A stretch of DNA of 64,000 nucleotides from Coprococcus phoceensis (GTDB lineage: Bacteria; Bacillota; Clostridia; Lachnospirales; Lachnospiraceae). Location of the stretch: contig NZ_FNWC01000007.1 in the NCBI RefSeq assembly GCF_900104635.1, positions 1,215,421 to 1,279,420 of the forward strand. The letters run 5' to 3'. The notes beneath the pieces were generated by a model. The model saw nothing but the letters and a program-made list of their open reading frames with translations. It made no database searches and had not been told where the DNA came from. Shown in pieces: positions 26,170 to 31,995 of the stretch (position 1 is its first letter; each line of letters opens with the position of its first letter). Both the position numbers and the translations under genes were made by a program.

Positions 26170-26888
26170 TTCCCGACCACCTCCTCAATCTCTTTCATTC
26201 TCTGCATGATTGCACTGTTGTATGAATAGACATACACGCCATTGCTCCACAAATGTTCCCTCGCACCCTTTTCACCGTAGTTGTACGCTGCAAGTGCATC
26301 CTGCACCGTGCCGTATTTCTTGAGCAGGTACGACAGGAAATCAATCCCGACCCTCACATTTTGATATGGGTTCATGAGGTCGGTGCAGTTCAACCGTTTC
26401 ATCCGGTCAGTGTGCCATTTCTCATATATCTGCATATATCCCTTTGACTGCCCGCCGTCTCCGACCTTGTCAAATTCATATCCGGATTCATGCTCGATGA
26501 TTGCCAGTACAAGGGCATAGGGAACGTCATTTTGCTTGCATAGACATCTTGTGTATATCTGCATTTTTTCCGGAAAATAGCCTTTATCCGCATACTGTTC
26601 CGGTAACTTATAAAGCACGAATCCCTCAAGGTCATCGCTCCCCCAGTCCTCGGACATACCATCGAAAACCTTGTATTTGCTTTCGGTCTCCTCTGCTGTC
26701 TGCACGATTGTTTCCGGATTCTGTACCACTTCCGCATGTGTCGTCTCCGGCTGCTCCTCCTCGGTCTGCTCCGGTTCTTTGATATTCACTATCATCAAGC
26801 ACAACACCGTCATCAATACCGCAATCATTGTCAAATGGAACGCATCACGTCGTCCTGCATGTCTTGCCTGTCTTTTCCGTCTTTTCAC
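26166..26888 (-). CDS. Membrane-anchored lytic transglycosylase (SLT domain)
   Basis: 240 residues from GTG (GGAGG eight bases upstream). Residues 20-40 form one membrane helix (LTMIAVLMTVLCLMIVNI) after a basic N-terminus. Residues 110-235 are the soluble lytic transglycosylase fold: LVLAIIEHESGYEF with the catalytic Glu in EHESG, then GYMQIYEKWH and LAAYNYGEKGAREHLW. The enzyme cuts peptidoglycan from outside the membrane. In phages this is usually a tail or lysis protein; its place in the early operon, overlapping the Rep gene by 44 bases, resembles the VirB1-type enzyme of conjugative elements. Confidence 0.88.
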   Translation of the reverse strand: MKRRKRQARHAGRRDAFHLTMIAVLMTVLCLMIVNIKEPEQTEEEQPETTHAEVVQNPETIVQTAEETESKYKVFDGMSEDWGSDDLEGFVLYKLPEQYADKGYFPEKMQIYTRCLCKQNDVPYALVLAIIEHESGYEFDKVGDGGQSKGYMQIYEKWHTDRMKRLNCTDLMNPYQNVRVGIDFLSYLLKKYGTVQDALAAYNYGEKGAREHLWSNGVYVYSYNSAIMQRMKEIEEVVGK

Positions 26889-27801
26889 TTTGTATCCTCC
26901 TTTTCCTCATTCGTGCATGTATGTAAAACATGCAGTTAAAATCGTTGTAGTACACATTTGCGTTCGTGAAATCCATGTCCGGATACCACTTTTTTAATAT
27001 CTCCGGTATTGAATCCCTATCTTTGACCATACCGTCAACAAATGACCCTATTTTTTTATAGCTGCCTCCTGCTGCCGGACGTTTGGAGTGTACGACCTTG
27101 ATTCGTGGGTCTCTCAATCCCTGCGAACTGTTCCATCTCTTTTCTGACGGAACACGGTTCTTTTCTTCGACAATATAATTCGCCATACCGGACAGACCGT
27201 TTTCGTCCGTCTGCAACCTGCGAACCTCATTCCTGCTTGACTGTTTCCAACAGGATTCAACCGTCTCCATGTCTAAAGCACCATCCATGACAATGTGATG
27301 ATGCCATCTGATTTCCGCATCCGGATTGTATGCGGTCACATAGACATATTTTGCGTTCGGGAGACCCCTCTTTTTCCTCTGATAGTTGATGCGTCGGATG
27401 TACTTTTGCACATTCTTGATTGCTGCATCAACATCCCCGTCCGGCGGGAGGTGTGCGTCATCATAGGTCAATGTCATCCAAATATCACAGTCGCTGAAAT
27501 TCTCGTTGATTAACCTCTCAACGTATTTCCTTGCGTTCTTGTCATTCAGATTCTTTTGAGCCTTGTTGTTGTCTTTCTTGATTGTCCTCCCCTCCGGAGG
27601 TACTTCATCCATACTCCGGAACTGTGGATATATCTCAATTTCAAACTGGTCTCCTGCTGTTATCTCTTTGAGTGCATATATCACTTTCTTTCGATGTTGG
27701 AACAGGTTCTCAATGAACCATTCATGCATGTCCTCCATCGCCTTGTTATATGCTGCCTCATAATCATACGGGATAAACTGCATCCCTCTTTTTCTTGCCA
27801 T
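26845..27801 (-). CDS. Rolling-circle (HUH-type) replication initiator
   Basis: 318 residues from ATG at 27801 (AGGAGG ten bases upstream). Three RCR motifs are seen: motif I DIWMTLTYDD (about 107-115), motif II IRWHHHIVMDG with the histidine cluster at 167-169, and motif III with the tyrosine in GMANYIVEEKN (Y209 with K214). This resembles microvirus VP4-like and plasmid Rep proteins that nick one strand to start rolling-circle replication. The basic C-terminus (ARMRKRRIQSEKTEKTGKTC) may bind DNA. A putative antisense RNA lies over its leader. Confidence 0.85.
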   Translation of the reverse strand: MARKRGMQFIPYDYEAAYNKAMEDMHEWFIENLFQHRKKVIYALKEITAGDQFEIEIYPQFRSMDEVPPEGRTIKKDNNKAQKNLNDKNARKYVERLINENFSDCDIWMTLTYDDAHLPPDGDVDAAIKNVQKYIRRINYQRKKRGLPNAKYVYVTAYNPDAEIRWHHHIVMDGALDMETVESCWKQSSRNEVRRLQTDENGLSGMANYIVEEKNRVPSEKRWNSSQGLRDPRIKVVHSKRPAAGGSYKKIGSFVDGMVKDRDSIPEILKKWYPDMDFTNANVYYNDFNCMFYIHARMRKRRIQSEKTEKTGKTCRTT

Positions 27802-27910
27802 CTGACACAATCCTCCTGTTATGTTTTCGTAGACTTGTTAGTATCTATTACAAGGACGACAAAACCTCCGAAAACCCTTTGTTTTCCCGACCTTTCCGGT
27901 CGTTTTTGAG

Positions 27911-28014
27911 TTGCTTTTTCGTGTCAGATTTGATATAATATTCTTAGTTTGAAACATATCAATCGACACCGATTGACACACGGATGACCGTTCGCAGCGG
28001 TCATCCGTTTTTTT
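27911..28014 (+). ncRNA. Putative antisense RNA over the Rep leader (promoter, RNA and terminator)
   Basis: On the plus strand TTGCTT (27911-27916) and TATAAT (27934-27939) are 17 bases apart. Transcription from about 27946 would give an RNA of some 65-70 bases with two hairpins: TCAATCG-ACAC-CGATTGA (27959-27976) and the terminator stem CGGATGACCG (27981-28007) followed by seven T. It is opposite in sense to the leftward mRNA leader of the Rep gene. Rolling-circle plasmids often limit Rep synthesis by such counter-transcribed RNAs; the match is by architecture only. Confidence 0.6.
27981..28014 (+). terminator. Rho-independent terminator (rightward)
   Basis: Perfect ten-pair stem CGGATGACCG / CGGTCATCCG with a seven-base loop, followed by T7 on the plus strand. 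No plus-strand protein gene ends here; it terminates the short RNA begun at about 27946. Confidence 0.85.
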
Positions 28015-28018
28015 GTCT

Positions 28019-28129
28019 TTATGCTGCTTTTTCTTTCTTTGAGACGCTCACGGTGATTTTCACCTGCTCACGTTCAGAAATGATTCTCGCTAATGTCTCA
28101 TAAAATTTCTTGATGTTCTGTTCACTCAC
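28019..28129 (-). CDS. Small basic protein, 36 residues
   Basis: GTG start at 28129 after GGAGGTGCAGCAG; the frame MSEQNIKKFYETLARIISER continues to a lysine-rich end and stops at TAA (28019). It lies between the 61-residue gene and the Rep leader in the leftward operon. The amphipathic helix and basic tail are consistent with a small DNA- or membrane-associated peptide. No family. Confidence 0.58.
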   Translation of the reverse strand: MSEQNIKKFYETLARIISEREQVKITVSVSKKEKAA

Positions 28130-28183
28130 CTGCTGCACCTCCAATCTATTAAAAAGGCTCTTGCCTGTTGTTTTCGTGTTCGG

Positions 28184-28369
28184 TTAGGCGGTCGTTGCAA
28201 CCGCCTCTTTCTGTTCCCATCTGCGACGCTCCTCGACTTTTCCTGCTGCCTTGCCCTCTGCGTATGCAGACATGACCATGATTGCCATTGATTTTCCCTC
28301 AAGGTCAGAAATATTCATGAATCTTTCTGCCATGTTCTCGATTGCCGTCTTTTTCTCGTTTCTCGTCAT
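28184..28369 (-). CDS. Small prophage protein, 61 residues
   Basis: Good AGGAGG seven to nine bases before the ATG. MTRNEKKTAIENMAERFMNI and the following helices, ending with a charged R-rich and A-rich tail. The pattern recalls short host-interaction or early-regulation peptides found at the start of early operons, but I do not recognise a family. Confidence 0.62.
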   Translation of the reverse strand: MTRNEKKTAIENMAERFMNISDLEGKSMAIMVMSAYAEGKAAGKVEERRRWEQKEAVATTA

Positions 28370-28701
28370 GATTCAACACCTCCTCTGTTGATAGTGTTTT
28401 ATGTGATTTCCTGCACTGGTGGTTCTCTCGGTCTCTGCATCTCGTCCACCTGCTTTCCGGCTATGTCTACCGTGTTATGACTTTTCACCTTAAAAAATCA
28501 TTGAAAACCTGTTGACCAACCGTGAACCTTTTAGCAAGTCCACCCGCTGCCATGTTTCCCACGGTATCGCTGACGCTGTCTCTCGGCTTGCCATCGTCAG
28601 AGCGTCGGTCGCCATCCGGACGCTGACGGGGCGACTGCTGCCCCGTTTCGGCTTTTATTTTCCCGCCCTGCATTGTATAATCATTGCAAGGAGGTGATTT
28701 C
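28370..28701. other. GC-rich structured gap between the early operon and a forward gene
   Basis: No gene with a convincing ribosome binding site is seen. Bases 28560-28650 are visibly richer in GC than the surroundings and contain dyads: cgtcag..gcgtc / gacgctgacg (about 28600-28627) and acggggc / gccccgt (28625-28645). A TATAAT at 28676-28681 serves the forward gene at 28702. An antisense frame of 62 codons exists (stop at 28485) but lacks a ribosome binding site. The segment could hold a replication origin for the HUH Rep or a structured leader. Confidence 0.5.
28676..28681 (+). promoter_or_regulatory. -10 element of the forward early gene
   Basis: A perfect TATAAT 21 bases before the ATG at 28702. 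The -35 region is poor (no TTGACA-like hexamer at 17 bases), so activity may need an activator. Confidence 0.5.
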
Positions 28702-28968
28702 ATGAGAGATTCAATCATTGTTAGTATTTCGGAACTCCGTTCCCTCGTTCAAGATGCTCGTCGCACCGGAAAACAATATGTGCAACTTTCCATTCTTGAG
28801 CCTCTTGACGATTCCGACGGTGGAGAGCCTGTTCCCGCAGAACTCTCTCTCTGTGCTTTTGATTCTTCGGAGTGCATAGAGTTTGAAAATATCTATGCAC
28901 CCGAAAATGAATCCGAACTCAATGAGCAAATCGCAACTGCTGTTCACATGAGTTCTAATCTGTTATAA
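28702..28968 (+). CDS. Forward-oriented small prophage protein
   Basis: 88 residues, ATG at 28702 after AAGGAGGTGATTTC. MRDSIIVSISELRSLVQDAR begins a likely strand-helix unit; the rest is acidic with several E and D pairs. It is one of only three forward protein genes in the prophage besides the repressor and the integrase, and converges on the next gene with a six-base overlap of stop regions. Acidic small proteins of phages often mimic DNA or inhibit host enzymes, but there is no direct evidence here. Confidence 0.68.
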   Translation: MRDSIIVSISELRSLVQDARRTGKQYVQLSILEPLDDSDGGEPVPAELSLCAFDSSECIEFENIYAPENESELNEQIATAVHMSSNLL

Positions 28969-29349
28969 ATTTAGGTCTATCACGTACCGGAGATTTGAGG
29001 TTTCTGCCTTATGTCTCCGGTATTTGATTCTGCGGATTTCCTTGTCAACCACTTCCTTGAGGCTTTCTTTTTCCTCCTCGGTCAATCCTTTTACTACAAT
29101 TTCAAATGTCTCCTCCTCGTTTTCCTCAACCCAAATCATCGCCGTTTCTGCTCCCATGCTTACCTCTAATCGAGTGTTGAGGTCTGAAATGTGGAATCCG
29201 GAAAAACTCTCGTCCGGTGAGGTTGTTGTGTAAATCGGATAACCTGCTCTTTTGCTGCTTTCCTCGTCTTTTTTGTAGTCTGTCGGGAAAATGCTCGCTG
29301 CGACTTCCCACGCTGTTGATATGCTGTTCACTTTAATGTGTTTCACCAT
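28963..29349 (-). CDS. First gene of the leftward early operon, unknown function
   Basis: 128 residues. MVKHIKVNSISTAWEVAASI and TTSPDESFSGFHISDLNTRL, then acidic and basic C-terminal helix. No family known to me. It lies just downstream of the strong leftward promoter (TTGACA-17-TATGAT at 29384-29412), so it is the first product made on induction. Confidence 0.68.
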   Translation of the reverse strand: MVKHIKVNSISTAWEVAASIFPTDYKKDEESSKRAGYPIYTTTSPDESFSGFHISDLNTRLEVSMGAETAMIWVEENEEETFEIVVKGLTEEEKESLKEVVDKEIRRIKYRRHKAETSNLRYVIDLNL

Positions 29350-29383
29350 CCTGTTTTACCTCCCTGTTGTTCTCTTTGCGTAC

Positions 29384-29412
29384 ATCATATTCCTATTTCA
29401 GAACTTTGTCAA
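29384..29412 (-). promoter_or_regulatory. Strong leftward early promoter
   Basis: Minus-strand TTGACA (29412-29407) and TATGAT (29389-29384) separated by exactly 17 bases. It reads into the early operon and lies back to back with the repressor promoter, so it is the expected target of the repressor encoded at 29498. Confidence 0.8.
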
Positions 29413-29438
29413 TACACTTTTTCCTTTTTGCGAACTTT
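29401..29438. promoter_or_regulatory. Candidate repressor half-sites between the divergent promoters
   Basis: The string gaacttt occurs at 29401 and 29432 in similar AT-rich context (31 bases apart), within and beside the two divergent promoters. They may be operator half-sites for the forward XRE repressor. No clear dyad was found, so this is tentative. Confidence 0.3.
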
Positions 29439-29442
29439 TTTA

Positions 29443-29471
29443 TTGATTTTTGTTTCGTTGGGTGTTATGCT
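29443..29471 (+). promoter_or_regulatory. Promoter of the forward XRE repressor
   Basis: TTGATT (29443-29448) and TATGCT (29466-29471) are 17 bases apart, 27 bases before the start codon. Together with the leftward promoter it forms the divergent control region of the prophage. Confidence 0.65.
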
Positions 29472-29497
29472 TTAGAAAACAGAGGAGGTGATTCAGT

Positions 29498-29881
29498 ATG
29501 ACGCAAGGCGAACGTGTCAAAGAATTAAGAAAGACTTTATCCCTTACCCTTGAGAAATTCGGTCAGCGTATAGGTGTTGGAAAGTCGACTGTATCTGATT
29601 TAGAAAACGGTCGCAGGTCTTTCTCCGAACACATGACAAAATCTATCTGCCGTGAGTTCAGTGTTGATTATATGTGGTTGACCACTGGTGAGGGAGAAAT
29701 GTTCATCGACAGCGACGATGATTTCATCGAACGCATTGACCGCATCATGGCGGGTGAGGACGAGGCACGAAAAAACCTTTTCAAATTCATGCTTGAGTTG
29801 AGCGACGAGGACATCGCTGCACTCGACCACTTAATGAAAAAAGCGATTGAGTTCACACAAAATAATAAAGAAAAAGACTGA
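29498..29881 (+). CDS. XRE-family repressor
   Basis: 127 residues. The N-terminal 65 residues are a typical Cro/CI helix-turn-helix: LRKTLSLTLEKFGQRIGVGK then STVSDLENGRRSF. The C-terminal part is helical and acidic (DIAALDHLMKKAIEF) and probably dimerises; there is no RecA-type autocleavage domain. It is transcribed divergently from the early operon and close to the integrase, so it is the best candidate for the lysogeny repressor. AGAGGAGGTG is the ribosome binding site. Confidence 0.88.
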   Translation: MTQGERVKELRKTLSLTLEKFGQRIGVGKSTVSDLENGRRSFSEHMTKSICREFSVDYMWLTTGEGEMFIDSDDDFIERIDRIMAGEDEARKNLFKFMLELSDEDIAALDHLMKKAIEFTQNNKEKD

Positions 29882-29901
29882 CAGTCTTTTCAACTGTCAG
29901 C
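29866..29901 (-). terminator. Leftward terminator after the 37-residue gene
   Basis: Minus-strand stem CTGACAGT / ACTGTCAG with a seven-base loop, followed by TCTTTTTCTTT. It overlaps the 3' end of the forward repressor gene and the stop of the small leftward gene. Confidence 0.72.
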
Positions 29902-30003
29902 CTCATGGGTGTATAGATACGCCACGAATTTATATATCCTCTTGAGGATGCGTTCGTTTTGTATCTTCCCGACTATTTCAACAATAGCCTCTTTGTAATT
30001 CAA
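29890..30003 (-). CDS. Small immunity-region protein, 37 residues
   Basis: TTG start at 30003 after AAAGGGGGTG; the protein MNYKEAIVEIVGKIQNERIL then KRIYKFVAYLYTHEADS is a two-helix peptide. It strongly recalls short MNYKE-type peptides encoded beside repressors in Clostridia phages and elements. It has its own promoter region with two palindromic operators upstream and a terminator downstream, so it forms a separate regulated unit in the immunity region. Confidence 0.72.
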   Translation of the reverse strand: MNYKEAIVEIVGKIQNERILKRIYKFVAYLYTHEADS

Positions 30004-30032
30004 GGGGAACACCCCCTTTCCGATTACAGTGT

Positions 30033-30038
30033 ATCATA
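30033..30038 (-). promoter_or_regulatory. -10 element of the 37-residue gene
   Basis: Minus-strand TATGAT at 30038-30033, 30 bases upstream of the TTG start and two bases from the first operator dyad. The -35 region is weak and lies within that operator, so a bound repressor would block it. Confidence 0.5.
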
Positions 30039-30039
30039 T

Positions 30040-30059
30040 ATTTCCATCATTGTGGAAAT
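30040..30059. promoter_or_regulatory. Operator-like palindrome, copy 1
   Basis: Perfect dyad ATTTCCA-N6-TGGAAAT. An identical dyad with a different centre lies 30 bases away (centre to centre), so dimers would bind on the same face of the helix. Likely operator of one of the two XRE proteins. Confidence 0.72.
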
Positions 30060-30069
30060 ATCGAGGTTG

Positions 30070-30089
30070 ATTTCCATAATCGTGGAAAT
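30070..30089. promoter_or_regulatory. Operator-like palindrome, copy 2
   Basis: Second perfect ATTTCCA-N6-TGGAAAT dyad (inner bases taatcg against tcattg in copy 1). Same arm sequence, 30-base centre spacing. Confidence 0.72.
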
Positions 30090-30130
30090 CGCTCCTCCTG
30101 CTGCCGGAATCCCGCTGCAATGTGATACAA

Positions 30131-30328
30131 TTATTTGTATTCGGATTCAAACAGGTCGGTGATTTTCACGCCTAATGCAATCGCTATCATTTCAAGCTGA
30201 AATAATGTCGGCGACACCTTACCGTTTTCGATGTTGTTTATCGTAGATTTTCCGATTCCGGATTTCTTCGATAACTCCATCAATGTGAACCCCTTTGAGG
30301 TTCTCATTTCCCAAACGAGAATTTTCAT
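30131..30328 (-). CDS. Small XRE-family (Cro-like) regulator
   Basis: 65 residues from ATG at 30328 (AAAGGAGGTGAGCAGG upstream); a longer upstream frame is without ribosome binding site. MKILVWEMRTSKGFTLMELS, KKSGIGKSTINNIENGKVSP is a minimal Cro-type helix-turn-helix. It precedes the operator pair and the 37-residue gene on the same strand, so these may form one control circuit opposing the forward repressor. Confidence 0.85.
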   Translation of the reverse strand: MKILVWEMRTSKGFTLMELSKKSGIGKSTINNIENGKVSPTLFQLEMIAIALGVKITDLFESEYK

Positions 30329-30403
30329 CCTGCTCACCTCCTTTCTCAAGGAAAGTGTACAGAATGAAATTTCGCACTGATTTGATGTCGTTATCGAATT
30401 TTT

Positions 30404-30447
30404 GTAATAAAAAAGAGCAGCCTCCACGCCAATGGAAACCGCTCTTT
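30404..30447 (-). terminator. Leftward terminator upstream of the Cro-like gene
   Basis: Minus-strand stem AAAGAGC / GCTCTTT extended by TCCA / TGGA, followed by a T-rich run. It would stop transcription coming from the integrase side before it reaches the Cro-like gene. Confidence 0.68.
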
Positions 30448-30466
30448 GATAACATATATCTATCGT

Positions 30467-30526
30467 ACAAGCACGATTGATAAAATGTCACCCGCAAGTC
30501 TCATTTTATCATAAAACCGTGCTTGT
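30467..30526. repeat. Nested dyad upstream of the serine integrase
   Basis: Outer arms ACAAGCACG / CGTGCTTGT (30467-30475, 30518-30526) enclose inner arms GATAAAATG / CATTTTATC (30479-30487, 30502-30510) with unequal spacers. It is in the integrase leader. It may be a protein-binding site controlling int, or a large hairpin in its mRNA. Confidence 0.6.
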
Positions 30527-30570
30527 GCATAGGTTTTATTTTTATACCTTTTTTGAATGGAGTTGATAAA

Positions 30571-31962
30571 ATGCGACGTAAAACAACCGCTCCTGTCGAG
30601 AAAATCCTGCTCCGTGTGGCAATCTATATCCGTGTTTCAACTGACAAACAGGTCAAGGACGGAGATTCCATGCGTGACCAATTAGCGACAGGTCAAAAAT
30701 ACATAGACAGTCATGAGAACATGATTCTCGTTGACACATACATTGATGACGGAATCTCCGGACAGAAATTGAAACGAGACGACTTTCAACGCCTCATTGA
30801 TGATGTCCGTGCAGGTAGAATTGACCTCATTATTTTCACCCGTCTTGACCGTTGGTTCAGAAACCTCCGTCATTATCTGAACACGCAGGACATTCTTGAC
30901 AAGCACGGTGTTTCATGGACTGCCATTGAGCAGCCTTATTTTGACACCTCAACCCCTCACGGTCGTGCTTTCGTTAATAATTCAATGATATGGGCAGAAC
31001 TTGAGGCTCAAAATGATTCCGACCGAATCCTCGGCGTGTTCGATGACAAAGTTGACAACGGGGAGGTTCTTTCCGGCTCAACCCCTCTCGGATATAAGAT
31101 TGTAAATAAACACCTTGTACCGGATGACGACGCTCCGACCGCCGTTGCTATCTTCCAATACTACCGTAAGACCGGAAACTTGAGCATGACACTCCGGTAC
31201 ATGGAGAGTGAGTTCGGACTTGTCCGTTCTGCTGCCAGTCTCAAAAATATGCTCACAAATACGAAATACATCGGTGAGTTTCGTGACAACAAAGAGTATT
31301 GTCCTGCTATCATCGACCATGACCTTTTCTATGATGTGCAGAGACTTCTCAAAATCAACATCAAGAGCGGGAAAAAGCACGATTATATTTTCAGCGGTCT
31401 TGTTGTCTGCGATGACTGCGACCACATCATGAGCGGATGTCAGCAACGTGCAAGAGGTCGTGTTCGTGCAGACGGAACACGCATCACATACAAATATAGT
31501 GTATATCGCTGTCGGCAGGGTGTGAATCTGCACCGCTGTCCGAACCGAAAACTCGTCTTTGAGACAACTCTTGAGAGTATGTTGCTTGACCGCATCCGTC
31601 CGGAACTTGAGAAATATATTGCAGAATACGAGGTTGCAAATCTTCCGGCATTGCGTACCGATGCCAAACGCCGGAGTGTTGAGGGAAAAATGCAGAAATT
31701 GAAAGACCTATATTTGAACGACCTCATAACAATGGACGAGTTCAAACTTGATAGAGAAAAACTGCTGATGCAGCTTGAGAAAATAAATGCAGAGGATTCC
31801 CGACCTGTCAAGGATTTATCGTATTTGAAAAACTTTTTGAAAATGGATTTTGAAAGTGTGTATGATTCTTTGTCTATACCGGAGAGGCGTGAATTGTGGC
31901 GTTCCATTGTCAAGGAAATCCGTGTTGACCATGACAAAAACATTCATATTATTTTTTTGTGA
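30571..31962 (+). CDS. Large serine recombinase (phage integrase)
   Basis: 463 residues from ATG at 30571 (GGAG eight bases upstream). Catalytic domain with Ser23 in AIYIRVSTDKQ, then YIDDGISGQKLKRDDFQRLI and DLIIFTRLDRWFRNLR; recombinase domain (PLGYKIVNKHLVPDDDAP, AASLKNMLTNTKYIGEF); zinc ribbon with CDDCDHIMSG and YRCRQG..LHRCPNR; C-terminal coiled coil (VEGKMQKLKDLYLNDL). It integrates the phage at one attB by strand exchange around a dinucleotide. The prophage right end lies directly behind it. Confidence 0.95.
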   Translation: MRRKTTAPVEKILLRVAIYIRVSTDKQVKDGDSMRDQLATGQKYIDSHENMILVDTYIDDGISGQKLKRDDFQRLIDDVRAGRIDLIIFTRLDRWFRNLRHYLNTQDILDKHGVSWTAIEQPYFDTSTPHGRAFVNNSMIWAELEAQNDSDRILGVFDDKVDNGEVLSGSTPLGYKIVNKHLVPDDDAPTAVAIFQYYRKTGNLSMTLRYMESEFGLVRSAASLKNMLTNTKYIGEFRDNKEYCPAIIDHDLFYDVQRLLKINIKSGKKHDYIFSGLVVCDDCDHIMSGCQQRARGRVRADGTRITYKYSVYRCRQGVNLHRCPNRKLVFETTLESMLLDRIRPELEKYIAEYEVANLPALRTDAKRRSVEGKMQKLKDLYLNDLITMDEFKLDREKLLMQLEKINAEDSRPVKDLSYLKNFLKMDFESVYDSLSIPERRELWRSIVKEIRVDHDKNIHIIFL

Positions 31963-31995
31963 TTGTTATACTACTAACTGAACCCCTCCGGTGGG
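31963..31995. other. Predicted right attachment junction of the prophage
   Basis: Homology to ABC ATPases stops within the codons for EPTG|G near 31985-31995, while the integrase stop is at 31962. A serine-integrase core would be within these bases. Without the left end the core dinucleotide cannot be named. Confidence 0.6.

Larger units (their letters stand above)
1..31965. mobile_element. Siphovirus-type prophage, left part outside the window
   Basis: An unbroken run of phage genes covers this span: packaging, head, tail and baseplate genes, an early DNA-metabolism module, an immunity region and a large serine integrase. All but four protein genes read leftward. The right end is placed just after the integrase stop at 31962, because the next gene leftward is an ABC ATPase cut after its Walker B motif. 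No lysis genes (holin, endolysin) are visible, so they and the left attachment site probably lie beyond position 1. The early region carries plasmid-like genes (HUH Rep, ParA, ParB). The boundary is an inference to within some tens of bases. Confidence 0.93.

Noticed and set aside
27959-28014. Riboswitch or leader-peptide attenuator for the Rep gene
   Set aside because: The T tract is on the plus strand, so the hairpin terminates rightward transcription and not the Rep mRNA.
28485-28678. Reverse-strand frame of about 62 codons with plausible amino acid content through the GC-rich island
   Set aside because: No ribosome binding site precedes its ATG, it overlaps the promoter of the forward gene, and dyads explain much of the base pattern. 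Kept as part of the structured gap only.
29959-30162. Forward frame over the operator region
   Set aside because: It runs through both operator dyads (repeated SIIVEI arises from them), has no ribosome binding site and conflicts with the reverse 37-residue gene.
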